64,000 bases of DNA from Acanthosepion esculentum (Eukaryota > Mollusca > Cephalopoda > Sepiida > Sepiidae). The stretch's first letter is position 1. Every line of letters begins with the position of its first letter. The DNA lies in the NCBI GenBank assembly GCA_964036315.1, contig OZ038479.1:58808746-58872745 (forward strand), read 5' to 3'. Below, piece after piece: positions 10,060 through 21,959 of this stretch. The position numbers and the translations under genes are program-made. The notes under the pieces were generated by a model that had not been told where the DNA came from, made no database searches, and saw nothing but the letters and a program-made list of their open reading frames with translations.

Positions 10060-11110
10060 TTAATTTTTTCAAAATTTCATAAAATTATCTAATTGGGGTT
10101 TAAAAGAGTTAAAATAAGTATATTTTTACCATGATTTTCTGAAAAACAAAAAAATAATTTCCTTCATTTGTGAATAAAACCTGAATGTTTTTATTAAAAA
10201 CCAACAATTATTTGATTTTTGCAAGAATTTCTATATGAATGTGTTTTTTCTCTACAAAAAAGGCACTAAAATTTCCTAATCTGTGGTTAAAAATTTGTTT
10301 TTGCATAAAACAGAAGATTTTTAACCAAAATTTCAAATGTTCTAAAAATATAATTTAATAATAAAAAATCCTTTGGTCTTTTCTCTTACTTAATAATAAT
10401 AAACATTCTGATGACAAAACCGTTTTTATTAAGTTTGGGGCATTTTTTTCATCATGGTATACTAATTTTTTAGCAAATCAGTGGAGGTTTGTAATACTAT
10501 TATTTTTTTTTTTTACTAGAAAATTTTTTTTTAGCAAAACAGTCATTATGCCATTATTTTTTCATTCAGTAATTGTGTGCCTTTAAAATAATTTATATAC
10601 TAACAGGGAAATTTTTAATTGAGAGAAACAAAAACAAAATGCAATATAATCTTAATACAGTTTATGAGTAGATATCACCACAAATTAATTTTCATTTTCT
10701 GTGATACTAACAGCAGGAAAAAAATTTCTTTTTACATAAAAAATTATTTGTATTCTTACACTTACCTTTCATTCATTCTAGAAAATGCAATGAGATAAAA
10801 CAAAAAAAAAAACGAAACGATTTCTAAGTTTAAAATGACTCAACCAATTTTTGCATTGTTTCGTCAGTTTAATGTTGGAATTGAAACAAATGACAAAAAC
10901 AAAAGACTTAAGAAATGGAAAAATCACAATACAAAAGTGAAATTATATTTGAGAAAATCCACTTGATTATATCAGGCAAAAGAAGTTTAGCAGTGTAAGA
11001 CAATATTTGTTTCCTTGTGTTTAAAATCACTGCCACTGTATGGCATGTCAATTTACATAAAGCAGAATTCATAAGAAATAGAAATTTTATTGAAGTCCTA
11101 TGTACAATAA
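10060..11110 (-). repeat. Unnamed AT-rich dispersed repeat, copy in minus orientation
   Basis: Landmarks of the family in minus orientation include a CTTGCAAAAATC-like block near 10.20-10.23 kb, a GACCAAAG block near 10.37 kb and a CATGATG block near 10.45 kb. Downstream, 10.78-11.11 kb resembles the segment also found at 24.88-25.21 and 50.80-51.12 kb. Confidence 0.5.
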
Positions 11111-12969
11111 TCATCTCTATCCATAAAAGGCAGGATATGTGTGTGTGTGTGTAAGGAATGCACAGCTGCAATTTGACGGATTTGCACCAAAATTTACATG
11201 CACAAAGTTAGTGAGAAGGCCAAGAATGACTTTGCATTTCCCAACTCCCATCGATAGTGGAAATAATCGATTTTTTCATGCTTATACGGCAGTTTTCATG
11301 TAGTTTGTGGCCATTTTCTACTGGCCAGAGTGAGAGCTCATAGCTGGCTTCCACAAATAGGCAGGAAGATTCTATTGGCCAGTGTGAGAGCCAACAGCAG
11401 ACTGACACGAATGTTAACTAGCATGCTAGCATGCAAAAAAAAAAAATCCATAGCTGCATTCGTCACAAGTGGGAAAAATTTAAATCTGCATGGCACTTTA
11501 CTCCAATTGGCTCATTCGCTTGCTTAAACTCAATGTTGATTCTGATTCCGCAGAACAACTGGGTTGGGTGTGAAAAAATATTTGTTGTTAACATTCTTTT
11601 TTCATTCGGTTTTTCCAGTTACGAGTCCTTTTTTAAAGCTGATCGTTTTGTGTTCATTTTGTTTAGTTCTTTTTTCATAACAGATTTAATGTTTAGTATA
11701 GAGCTTAGAAAAAATTTGCAGTGTGAGATAGGCAAGAAGTAAGGCATGTAGCAATATCAGCACGGCAAAGGGCACTCCTTTAAAGGCAAGGAAGGGCAAA
11801 AATATTTTAAGTCAAGTGATAGCGATTGCTGTATGAGTCGTATGATTTTTGAATCAAGCACAGGCAACACCAGGCCATGCTGCTAGTCAGTAATATACAA
11901 AGTAAGATCATGAATCGTTTTTGACATTGATAATAAATAATATCATCAATGGAGCAATGCAAAAAAGATAGGTACCACTTTGCACTTCTTAACAGGACCC
12001 CCCCCCCCCCCAAATCTTTTACATCATTTAAATGTAGGTACCTCCAAAGAAGAAGCTATGTCTAAAGTTTAAAATCCATTGTTAAAAATGAAAATTCAGC
12101 AATCTTGGACCTTCATACCCGACAAGCCTGACCAAAGAAAAAACAAAAAACAAAAATAAAAACAGACTGACAAAAGAAGTTTTCCCCTTGACACTGCTAT
12201 TATTATAATTACCTTCACTCTTTGGCAATGTTTGTTTTAAAAAGTGATAATCAGAATTGAAATAAAACGTAAACATATGAAAGCAAATTTACACATTCTT
12301 GAGAATTGCCAACAAAAATAAATTTTAACTTTACTATAGTTACCACTCTTATTTTTTTAATAATATCACTGTTGGATATCTGTAATTATAAAAATTGACA
12401 TGTTTATAGACACATAAAATAAATTCTTAATTCTTTTTAAAATATTGGTGTCAGTGAATTGTCATGAACTTTTCCATTTCTGATTAGTAAATGTAGTTTT
12501 TATTTAATAATGTAACTGCTACAAATTAATACAGAGTTTAAAATATTTAAAAGTTCATAAATTATTATAATTAAAATTTAAAAATGAAAACAATTCTTTT
12601 AAAAATTCAGAACTCAGTGAAAAATATTTTCCTTAAGATAATAGTGTCCATAATATATTTTATACATAAAAACAAATAAAAGCTTTTTTAATTGGATTCA
12701 TCCAGATTTTGGCATTTTTTATTTAGGATAATACACACATCACAACCAAAAAAAAAATTAAAATTATAACCTTACCTTTATGTGACATTATCACTAAACA
12801 TGAAGAAACACTTACAATATTGGTGCAAATAATACTTTTTGTTCAATCAATAGAAGTGAGGTAAGGTTTATTTATCAAGACATTTTTGGAAAAGAAGAAT
12901 TTTAGTACATTTAACATTTTTCAATCATACATTTATTGAAAATTGTTTTAGTTATTTTTCAGGGAGCAA

Positions 12970-13500
12970 CATCTGCACATACAGTAGATTCATAATAGCT
13001 ACAAAGAAATCTACTGGTATCAGTGAACACTGGTATATATAGTAAGAGACAAAAAAAACAACAAAAACCCAGAAATATGGTACATATTGGTAAATGAAGT
13101 CTCATACCATACATGCATAAAAGCAAATTGTAATACCTGTATGTCAATAAAAGACAGACAAAGTAAACAACAATATACCAGTTAAAGTAAATATTTCTTT
13201 AAAATCTGGTATTTCTACAAAACAAGCAGCAAGATATTGTGCAATTTCATAAATCTGAAAGCATTTCTTTGTCATATGCAAACAAAGCAAATATCAGTAT
13301 TTCAGTAAAAATTGGTACTAGACAAGAAGCAGAATACAAAGCTGTAAATTTGAATGAAATCTTCCAATGCCAGCACATGCATAAACAGGAAATACTAGTA
13401 ATTCTGTAAAAACTGGTACGAAGCATTCAGAAATAAATTTCAGTGTCATGCTCATGTATGTATGCGGTAAAAGCAAATACAGTACTTCAGCAAGCAACAG
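12970..13500. repeat. Degenerate ~105-bp tandem repeat
   Basis: Motifs such as CTGTAAAAACTGGTAC, GCATAAAAGCAAAT and AAGCAG recur about every 100-110 bases for four or five diverged units. It lies next to the C-terminal side of the pogo transposase fossil. A dot plot would settle the period. Confidence 0.4.
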
Positions 13501-13689
13501 CAGGAAAAAAAACTGATAATATAAACTGACAATACAGTGAATATCAATAAGAAAAAAAAATGCAGGCCACCCATAAATGCTTTAATCATCATCATTATCA
13601 AAACTCAGGAAAACTATCTTCAAAGTCACATACTGGTAAATCATGATCCTAAAAACTGATCACTGTTGACATCCAAATGAGTATCATCA

Positions 13690-14895
13690 CTCCTCATACT
13701 GTGCACTGGAAACTGGTTCATCACTGTCTTCAAACAACAAATTGTCCTCAGCGCCATCAAGGGCATTACTAATACCAAACTTGTTAAATGATTTAACAAC
13801 TATTTCTGGTTTTATTGAATCCAACAAAGTTTTAACCTATTCACACTCTTTTGAAATACTGGGCCTCCTCCTTCTTCCTGTCAGTGTGTCACTTCAAAAT
13901 CAAAAGACTGCATCTATTTGTTCCACATTGTTTCTTCATGGATCCTTTAAAAGGCTTGTTAATACTGACATCTAAAGATTGCAGCTGGCTGGTTATGCCT
14001 TCTGGAATTACAGCCAATTGAGTTTTCAGCTTTTGTTCTTAAAAGTGACATCAAAACTGATCCCATACTAACAAGGCAGGTTTCTTTAACAGCCCACCAG
14101 GATGCCTAGACCATACTTTTTCTATCCACATTTTCATCCCCTTTTCACCCATCCAACCTTTGGGATGGACATGAACATAAACTTCACTTAGCAATTTTTC
14201 CTTGGGTAAAGACTTTCTTGTAAAAATCAGAAAAAGGTGGCAGCTTTGTGCCATCAGCACAGCATAAGACAAGGATGTAATGTGTTTCTTCATGGCCAGA
14301 TGTTTTAATAGTAACAGTTTCCATGCCTCTCGTTTCTACTGTCTTATTTGAAGGTACATTGAAGGACAGAGGAATCTCATCTATGTTGCCTATCTGCGAA
14401 AGTTCCAGATTGCCCTGTTTCTGAACATTAATGACAAACCTGTGGAACTGAATGATTTTATCTGTATATTCAGCTGGCATCTTCTGTAATATTTTTGTAC
14501 TAGCCCACATTCTTAGGTTATTTCTCCTCATAAATCTAGAGTACCATGATACTGGACCTGTGAAACCATTGATACCTCTGTTCAGTGCTGTCTCAATTGG
14601 TTTATCATCATTTTTTTTTTAGACACTGCCCTTCTCAAACTCTGTTCATTTAATACCCACATTTTTACTTCTTCAATTTCTGGCCATTTTACATTACCAT
14701 TATGGATATTGTGTTTACTACATTTAGCATCTTTCAACTGTTTCTCTTGTTTCCTCCAACTTTGTGTCATTTTTTTTCAGTTGGTAGCGGTCCAGTGTAC
14801 CATTCTGCTGCCCTATTGCCATGCTCCTTTGCATACTCAATGACACTTAACTTATATGTACCCTTATAACAGTGTCTGCATCGGTTTGGAGCCAT
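13690..14895 (-). pseudogene. Pogo/Tigger (CENP-B-like) transposase fossil, nearly full length
   Basis: From the ATG at 14895 the minus strand gives an N-terminal helix-turn-helix (GTYKLSVIEYAKEHGNRAA), then WRKQEKQLKDAKC and KWPEIEE (second, CENP-B-type HTH). After a shift come FHRFVINVQKQGNLELSQIG, NIDEIP (first catalytic Asp), TSGHEETHYILVLCCADGTK, HVHPKGWMGEKGMKMW and LLKKPALLVWD (second Asp). DVSINKPFK (third Asp) follows, and the C-terminus has ISNALDGAED and an acidic tail (EDSDEP). All three DDE positions are recognisable, but the reading needs several frameshifts (near 14.78, 14.55 and 14.2 kb), so no active protein can be made. Family assignment is strong; TIRs were not identified. 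Confidence 0.85.
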
Positions 14896-15959
14896 AAATT
14901 AATTTAAAATGCAAGAATACCATAACTACCCTACATCGGAGCAGACAGCAATGCAGAGTATCACTTGTTTGTTTGGGTGAAAACATTTTGGAAAAGGAAT
15001 CAAAACTACTGTATGTCTGGTGTGATGTTTCATGATGGTGCATTCGGCAACTTAGGGTCAGCACTATTGTTGTTATCATTTTATCAATGTTATCTGCTCA
15101 ATGCCAATAGCAACTGGTGTTTGAAATTATTTTAGTTGTATAGTGTATGAAATGTTAAAGATGGCGACCGTTAACGTAAATGTGAGAAATGTATGAATGC
15201 TTTGTTCAGGTTGCATTTGCTGAAGAGTGAAAATAATAATGCTCTAATGCGCGCTCAATTTTCGCTTAAGAATGAATGATCCTCATATTCTGGCACAATA
15301 AAGGTCTTACATCATCTAGTACTGGCTAATTATCATGCTAATTCTGGTTATGCCACATTTTGGACAGCTTAGTGCAGGTAACACACTAAGATAAGGTTTA
15401 AATTATGTTGATCTAGGTTGCAGGAGAGCAGTGTGTTTCAGATGTCAAACATGGCTAGATACGGACCTTAATTTCTTTTTCATGGGTGAATTTTTCAGAG
15501 ATATTTTCTTTGATATCATGTTTGTTCACTTCCAGGAGGCCTTGTTTCAGAGCTATGCATGAATCCATTCCTGGTAAACACCACTTTTTTCATGGTCTTC
15601 ATGCCCCTCTCATACATGATACTGCTGTATTGGATGCAAGGTAATTTTCTGGTGCATTTTCTTTTTTTTAAATCAATGCCCAATAGGCCAGCAAATATAC
15701 TCCTAGTTTTTTTTCTTTATTGCATTTTTTATTTTATTTTTAGATCAGAGTTTTGCTAACTGGTTGTTCTGTTTGATCAAAATAATTAATGATTTAATTT
15801 TTCCAAGAACTTCTTTTTATAACTAATATAATCATTAAGTATGAAAGAAAAAGAATTTCTTGGAATTTCATAAAAATAAAAAAGTGGGGATGTAAATATA
15901 TATATATATATATATATATATAGCATGTTGATACCTCGGTCTTGTCATCACCCTGGTTT
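14896..15959. other. Spacer, no gene recognised; TA microsatellite
   Basis: Between the pogo and gypsy fossils I see no coding signal I can name. A 66-residue hydrophobic frame at 15559-15759 has a possible splice-donor-like GCAAGGTAAT at its middle but no recognisable similarity. A (TA)n run lies at about 15896-15922. Confidence 0.5.
15896..15922. repeat. (TA)n microsatellite
   Basis: Perfect TA dinucleotide run of about 26 bases. Confidence 0.95.
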
Positions 15960-17099
15960 AAGCTCTGTAAGTGTTACAGGTTCAAGTGGTGATGATTGGG
16001 TAACTAGCTGACATCCTTTACATGCACTCATTAATTTTTCAACCTCCTTTCCCAGTCCTGGCCACTAAACTTTTGTTTGGAGTCTGAGTTTAGTTCCGCT
16101 CATTCTAACGTGGCTTTCATGAGCTATGAAAATCATATCTAGCTCAAAGAGGCTGGGCTCACAGTCTTTGTCACTCACATTACAATTTTGCAAATTGTGC
16201 ATAATTCATTGCAGACCAGTACATATATGATGCACTGTGGATTTCTCTAACCACCAGTTTCAATGCATTTATGGATAGCTTTCAATGGGAGTTTTCCTCT
16301 ACTTGGCATGTAGAAATAGCTTTTGTTGTTGCTTCGATAGCTACAAATCACCCCTATTGTTCAGTTTCATATCCAAGTTTGGTGTTTGCTTCCTTCTCAG
16401 GTTTAAGTAGTCAAGAGAGTGGGTATGCAATCATTTTGGTTCCAGCAACATGCACTCCTTTGAAACAATAAGGCTGTAGTCATTGTACCCATCTCTATTC
16501 TAGCACAGGTTTTTGACTTTGGTGAGTAGATGAATTCCAATGGTTTGTGGTTTGTCACTAGGTCAAAATCTATGCCATATACATAGGAGTGTAATTTTTT
16601 GCATGCCCAGATGAGTGCCAATGCTTCTCAATCAATTTGTGGGTACTGACACTCAACTTGAACCAGACTTCAACTAGCATATACTATCACCTTGGGTTCA
16701 CCTTTCTGGATTTGAACATAGACTGTGCCCAGTCTATATGCACCAAATTAACTATGATGCAAAATATCCAAGGGTCACAGCTATGGTCAGGTGTTTCTCC
16801 AGAGTGTCAAATACCTTTGTTTTCTCTTGGCTGAATATAAAAGGCTGCATTTTCCTTGTCAGCTTCTGCAAGGGGTAAGCCACATTTGCAAAATTTGGGA
16901 TATATCTTACATTATAGTTGAGACCAAGGAAGCTCCTCAATTCAGCATTGTTCTCTGGCTCCCTGGTGTTGACAGCTTTGACCTCTTGTTTCATATTCAC
17001 TTCTATCAAATACAAATTCAGCCATGAACAGCTTGAATATTCCCAAACCAAAAAAATGTTTTTTTTTTGTTTCATCTTCAAACCGGGAAACTGCATCAA
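15960..17099 (-). pseudogene. Ty3/gypsy pol fossil (RT end, RNase H, integrase zinc finger)
   Basis: Read on the minus strand in order. At 17099-16752: NTREPENNAELRSFLGL, YIPNFANVAYPLQKLTRK and TLGYFAS, the RT-RNase H connection. At 16621-16403: ALIWACKKLHSYVYGIDFDL and TNHKPLEFIYSPKSKTCARI, the RNase H core. At about 16390-16330: FVAIEATTKAIST, the spacer before integrase. At about 16125-15990: AHESHVRMSGTKLRL and MSACKGCQLVTQSS, the integrase HHCC zinc-binding domain. Frames change at least three times and stops are present. The catalytic core of integrase and the LTRs were not found. The wording matches invertebrate gypsy elements with RSFLGL and TDHKPLE boxes. Confidence 0.85.
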
Positions 17100-17715
17100 A
17101 TTTTTTTATGAAACCGAAATCATTCAGTTTAGTGTTATTACTACCGAGGGGCTATATCCAAAGAAACTGTATTGAAAAAGACTTTCAAATGTCAATAAAA
17201 TTAAATTTTATCAACATTTATACCATTGTAAGAGAAAAAGATTGAACAAAAATATGTTAAAAACATTTAATTGACTAGTTTTAGGAAATAAATGTGAAAT
17301 CTGTTTGTTTACAATAGAAATGAAGAAGAAAAAGGAAATATGGCAGATATGACACTTGGAAATCATTGAATGTTTTCAAACAGAAAAAAGAAAAATACGA
17401 TATGATGTCTGAAATCTATTTTTTTCAGTTTTCAAAAAAAACAAAAATTTTGTGGTAAACTTAAGTTAACAAAAAATATCAAGTAAAAATAAAAAATAGT
17501 TGCCAGCTTTTCTTAACCATAATTTCTGACAATGAGATGAAGCATTCTAAACATTGAATAACATCTAGGGCTACCAATTTGCTTAACAAGTTTTGAAAGA
17601 ATTAAAACAAAAATTTAAAAAAATGATTAAATTTTTATGAAGTTTAGCATAGGATAGGGATGTACAAAAAGCAGGCAAACCAACTATCAGTCATCTTCTT
17701 CTAATAGTCTACATT

Positions 17716-17760
<45 letters not shown>

Positions 17761-17879
17761 GATATGACCAGTACAAATTTTGATAATTCACGTTACCCTT
17801 TCAAACACAGCCAAATTGATGCTCATGCTGATTTGCCAGATATTAAAGTGCAACTGATACAGGTCTGTCAATTTTTTAT
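17100..17879. other. AT-rich spacer with TA microsatellite
   Basis: No coding signal. A long (TA)n tract lies at about 17718-17758. Confidence 0.6.
17718..17758. repeat. (TA)n microsatellite
   Basis: Uninterrupted TA run of about 40 bases. Confidence 0.95.
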
Positions 17880-19780
17880 ATATGTAAATGTATGATGATA
17901 CCACCTTTCTTAGGAAATGAGGATCAAATAAAAAAATGAAAATTATATTGAGAGAAGAAGAGTCCTAACCAAACAAATAACAGAATTGATCAGATGGTGA
18001 TTTATCAAAATTAACATTTAAAGTACATTTATAAAGAACATAAGTGAATCAACACACTAACACAAAAAAAAAACAATTGTGATTATCAAATAGACAAGGC
18101 CTTGATCAGAGATGTATGCAACTCATACAGCGGTTTTCTTGCCTCACAAATAAGAGTACAATCAAATAAGGGGTGGGCGTTTTGCAATTTTAAAAACTTT
18201 AATGAAGACGAAGTTACAAAAAGGGATGTGTAATAAGTAATTGAAATGTATTCACATGATGACATTTTGTCATATTAATCACATAATGTTATATTGCCAT
18301 TAACTGAGTGCAGTCAGTGAAAGCTGCTTGCCAGTGATTGTAAAAGTTAATGAGAAGTTTGAAGATATGGTAAGTGTTCTATTTCTGACATTCCCACCAT
18401 CTTAATGTTTTTTCTTTGTACATTCAGTAAAAAATAACATTTTTACTAATTGACCTGGTAAGCTTGGCAAAAAACATTTTATGGCAAGTCGCTCTTTTAA
18501 AGAGTACACAGAGTGGAGACAAAATTAAATATTTAAAATGATTTCTTAGGTTTCAAAAGATAACCTTGATAATTTGTTTCTTTTGCATGGTGCATGTTTA
18601 AAGGTTGTAAAGATATGATTGTTGTGATAAAATAATATAAAATAAAATGAAAAAAATTCAAAATTTAATAATTATATTTCATCTAGGAAAATTTAAGATG
18701 AGTTTTTCTGCCATGAAATAAGACAACACTAAAAAATTCTTCATGTCTTTATTATTTTACTTATATAATGATAATAAAATGTTTAATTACTAATATATCT
18801 CATCACTAATAAGTAACAATTTATGAACTTAAGTATTTAAAGTCTACATGTGTACACAACATAAAAATCAGAATGGAAGACAAAATATGTATAATAGATT
18901 TTAATAACATTAAAATAGAAATGAAATGTTGAAAAATGTATAAAACCTCTTAAAATAATATTAAAAAATGAGACTACTCTCTGATTCCTTTAGACAAAAA
19001 TTAATAATTGTAGAAACTTCATTACACTAAAGAAAGGAAGGCTTCATGCCCCAAATGTAAACAATACAAAAAATACAATCAGCAAGTAGATATTAAATTC
19101 TGGCTGAGATATTTGGCATTCAATTCACATTAATGTTTCAAATGCTTTAACACATTTCAGTTGAAAATATATTGTTTATATGAAATCAGAAACAATAGTG
19201 ACATGATTAAAAAAAATGATGCTTTTATTCTATTCATCAACATAAAATAAAATCCAAAATTGTCAAACATTGAATTTTCCTGTTTCCATTTGTGTGCTGA
19301 ATGTTTCTCAGCAAGTATTTTCTTTATATGGAATAAATCAATTCATACTGACCTGATACTTTAAAATATAGTTTTCTTTCATTCATGTATAAAGAAATAG
19401 ATTGCAAATTAAATAAACAATGAACCCAAATTTGTCATACATGGAATTCTCCTGTTTGTACTCGCATGAAATTAATATATACTTTCTCTTTCATTATCTT
19501 CCTGCTTTAATCAGTTTAATGAAAATCCAGATTTGTACATTTCATTTGTGATTTCACAGATGTCTGTAGACTTTAATGAAAATCCAGATTCATACATTTC
19601 ATTTGTGGTTTCACAGATGTTTTCAGACTTACATTTTGTGAACAAGAAAATTTACAAATATGATAAAATGTTGGTTTCTATGTATGTTTATTTTTAAATG
19701 AGAAATTTCTAATGATGTTGCTTTACATGATCAAGATTCATAAGCAGGTTGTGTTTTCAAGTGTCTTTTTAGCTAGAAAT
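17880..19780. repeat. Duplicated 3' flank of zinc-finger unit 1
   Basis: The sequence parallels 33.4-34.7 kb and 54.2-55.6 kb, and partly 8.1-9.97 kb. Shared landmarks are AGAGTCCTAACCAA (also 52.85 kb), ACTCATACAG...CTCACAAATAAG, GTGAAAGCTGCTTGC, GATAACCTTGATAATTTGTT, GGAAGGCTTCATG and TCATACATTTCATTTGTGG. Unlike units 2 and 3 it has no mariner remnant just before it. Within it, a 60-base piece is tandemly repeated at about 19.51-19.63 kb (AATGAAAATCCAGATT...CACAGATGT). No coding function seen. Confidence 0.65.
19028..19110 (+). repeat. Decayed tRNA-like SINE remnant (unit 1)
   Basis: Aligned by eye with 34030-34120 and 55010-55095. Those copies still show GGTCCAATGGTAAA (A-box-like) and AGAGTTCAAATACTGG (B-box-like). 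This copy has lost most of the boxes. Its presence at the same place in each block suggests insertion before the blocks duplicated. Confidence 0.4.
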
Positions 19781-20450
19781 TCTAAACATATTATAGTTTC
19801 TCTTTATAATATGTTTCGAATCAAATATCAAAGGCAAAAAGGTACTTCTCAGAAAAGGCATATCCACAAAACTATCATGAATGTTTCTTTCATATGTGTA
19901 GGTTTTCACATGATTCTCTAAAATTAAATTTTCTACTAATGCAGAAATTAATTTTAAAGACAAGGTTTCTATCAACTGTGTATTTACATGATGCAACAAA
20001 ACTGATTTGTCTGAAATTTCATAAACGAAAAAAATCACAAGAATATTGTTTCTCCAGAAACAAATATGCCTTTCATGAAAATTAAAAACTTCACAAAAAT
20101 TCTGTTTATTTTCAGTGTGTGTCTACATATTTCTCATGAAAAATGAATTCTATGAAAATTCATAGCCACCGAGTTGACAAGAATATGGTTTCTCTCCAGT
20201 GTGTATTCATATATGGCCCAGTAAATTTTATTTGTCTGAGACTACAGATACACAAACATCACAATAATATCATTTACCTGCAGTGTGTGTTTTTCATGAT
20301 GCATATATGGATCACCAAAATTGACTTTTGGAAAAATATAGATCAACAAAGATTGCAAGAATGAGGTTTCTCTCCAATGTGTGTTAGAATATACCTCACT
20401 ATATGGGACCACTATGAAAATGTAAAACCACAACTGTCACAAGAATATGG
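19781..20450 (-). pseudogene. Decayed zinc-finger array 3' of gene 1
   Basis: Past the stop of the intact gene the 84-base finger period continues in decayed form. The minus strand reads CGFTFS, then THIGEKPHSC, then degenerate finger pieces with stops, and the TTCTCCAGTGTG and CACAAGAATA signatures of the linker and the YSC region fade out near 19.8 kb. At least six or seven finger lengths are involved. These are remnants of a longer ancestral open frame rather than a separate gene. Confidence 0.7.
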
Positions 20451-21770
20451 TTACTCTCCAATGTGTATTTGCATATGGTATGCTAAATTAGACTTTTGTA
20501 TAAATGCAGATCCACAAAGATCACAAGAATACGGTTTCTCTCCTGTGTGTGTTTGGATATGCCGCACCAAATGTGACTTTGCAGAAAATGCAGATCCACA
20601 AAATTCACAAGAATACGGTTTCTCTCCTGTGTGTGTTCTGATATGCCGCACCAAATGTGACTTCCCTGAAAATGCAGATCCACAAACTTCACAAGAATAT
20701 GGTTTCTGTCCAGTGTGAGTATGCATATGAATAATCAAACTAGAATTCCGTGAAAATGAAGATCCACACTCTTCACAAGAATAAGGTTTCTCTCCAGTGT
20801 GAGTACGCATATGTACAATCAAATCTGGTTTCCGTGAAAATGCAGATCCACAAACTTCACAAGAATAGGGCTTTTCTCCAGTGTGAGTATGCATATGGCT
20901 CATCAAATGTGACTTCCGTGAAAATGCAGATCCACAAACTTCACAAGAATATGGTTTTTCTCCTGTGTGAGTACGGATATGACTGATCAAATTGGACTTC
21001 CGTGAAAATGCAGAACCGCAAACTTCACAAGAGTAAGCTTTCTCTCCAATGTGAGTATGCATATGAACAGTCAAATCTGGTTTCTCTGAAAATGCAGATC
21101 CACATATATTACATGTATATGGGTTTTCTCCAGAGTGGGTACGCATATGATGGACTAAATCGGACTCCTGTGAAAATGCAGATCCACAAATTTCACAAGA
21201 ATGAGGTTTCTCTCCACTGTGCTTTTGTATATGTTGCACTAAATTTGACTTCCGTGAAAATGCAGATCCACAAACTTCACAAGAATAAGGTTTCTCTCCA
21301 GAGTGAGTACGCATATGACTGACCAAATGTGATTTCCGTGAAAATTTAGACCCACAAACTTCACAAGGATATGGTTTCTCTCCAATGTGAGTACGTATAT
21401 GACTGACCAAATTGGACTTCCGTGAAAATGAAGATCCACAGATTTCACAAGAATGTGGTTTCTTCCCAGTGTGTGTATACATATGTCCCACCAAATCTGG
21501 CTTCCGTGAAAAAGTAGATCCACAAATTTCACAAGTATGTGGTTTCTCTCCAGTGTGTGTTCTCATATGCCTCACCATATGTGAACTTTGTGAAAACTGA
21601 AATCCACAAACTTCACAAGAATATGGTTTCTCTCCAGTGTGTGTTCTTATATGGCACACCAAATGTGACTTCTGTGAAAACGCAGATCCACAAACTTCAC
21701 AAAAATATGGTTTCTTTATATGCGTTTCCATCTGGCCTATTAAGTTTGACTTCACAACAGTGATTAGCAC
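20451..21770 (-). CDS. C2H2 zinc-finger protein, 15 fingers (gene 1)
   Basis: A 439-residue protein made of 15 tandem C2H2 fingers of exactly 28 residues (C-x2-C-x12-H-x3-H with TGEKP-type linkers). A 21-residue leader precedes them and the protein ends IGE and stop inside the linker after finger 15. No KRAB, BTB, ZAD or SCAN domain is seen, so it is a probable nuclear DNA-binding protein of unknown target. The first ATG gives MLITVVKSNL; the second (residue 14, METHIKKP) aligns with the starts of the two paralogues and is the likelier start. Fingers 3, 4, 7, 8 and 12 have altered linkers (TGKKP, IGEKP, SGENP, IGEKA, TGQKP). All Cys and His ligands are intact. It sits in a single exon with a conserved upstream leader and splice-acceptor-like edge. 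Paralogous to the genes at 35.8 and 58.0 kb. Confidence 0.9.
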   Translation of the reverse strand: MLITVVKSNLIGQMETHIKKPYFCEVCGSAFSQKSHLVCHIRTHTGEKPYSCEVCGFQFSQSSHMVRHMRTHTGEKPHTCEICGSTFSRKPDLVGHMYTHTGKKPHSCEICGSSFSRKSNLVSHIRTHIGEKPYPCEVCGSKFSRKSHLVSHMRTHSGEKPYSCEVCGSAFSRKSNLVQHIQKHSGEKPHSCEICGSAFSQESDLVHHMRTHSGENPYTCNICGSAFSEKPDLTVHMHTHIGEKAYSCEVCGSAFSRKSNLISHIRTHTGEKPYSCEVCGSAFSRKSHLMSHMHTHTGEKPYSCEVCGSAFSRKPDLIVHMRTHTGEKPYSCEECGSSFSRNSSLIIHMHTHTGQKPYSCEVCGSAFSGKSHLVRHIRTHTGEKPYSCEFCGSAFSAKSHLVRHIQTHTGEKPYSCDLCGSAFIQKSNLAYHMQIHIGE

Positions 21771-21949
21771 AGGTCACATTAATATGGCCTCTCTCCTTTT
21801 CATTCATATATAACACTAAATGTATTTTTGTAGAAAATACAAACCACACAACACATCGTTTCTTGCAATTTCTTCATGGAAAGTGAAATGACTTTTCCTT
21901 ATTGAAATTCTCAGTAAGAACCATTGTGATTTTTGTACCAGCAGAACAC
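21771..21949 (-). other. Probable 5' UTR part of the exon, with splice acceptor
   Basis: On the minus strand a pyrimidine-rich tract ends TTGTTCACAG at 21950, then exon-like sequence GTGTTCTGCTGGTACAAAAA runs down to the zinc-finger ATG. The same edge is conserved upstream of the other copies (37350, 59533 and, degraded, about 56.9 kb), while sequence beyond diverges more. In-frame stops before the zinc-finger ATG make this untranslated, including a short upstream ORF (MVLTENFNKEKSFHFP). The acceptor is an inference from conservation and the AG with its pyrimidine tract. Confidence 0.5.
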
Positions 21950-21959
21950 CTGTGAACAA

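Larger units (their letters stand above)
9691..13689. other. AT-rich intergenic DNA, mostly repeats
   Basis: No gene was recognised. At 9.72-9.97 kb there is a copy of the zinc-finger 3' flank (compare 18.77, 33.83 and 54.82 kb), but no zinc-finger gene follows it. Dispersed AT-rich repeat sequence covers about 10.06-11.11 kb. A short GT run lies at about 11138-11151 and a C-run at about 11998-12012. A pair of imperfect ~50-base repeats containing GGCCAG.GTGAGAGC lies at 11.31-11.40 kb. The open frames here (for example 11431-11742) look like chance. Confidence 0.5.

Noticed and set aside
11407..11460. CTAGCATGCTAGCATGC palindrome as an origin or attachment site
   Set aside because: A single short palindrome in a nuclear genome without supporting context is not evidence of function.
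20451..21770. Regular 84-base repeats resembling a CRISPR-like array
   Set aside because: The period is that of 28-residue zinc fingers; the whole region is one open frame with conserved ligands, and the DNA is eukaryotic.
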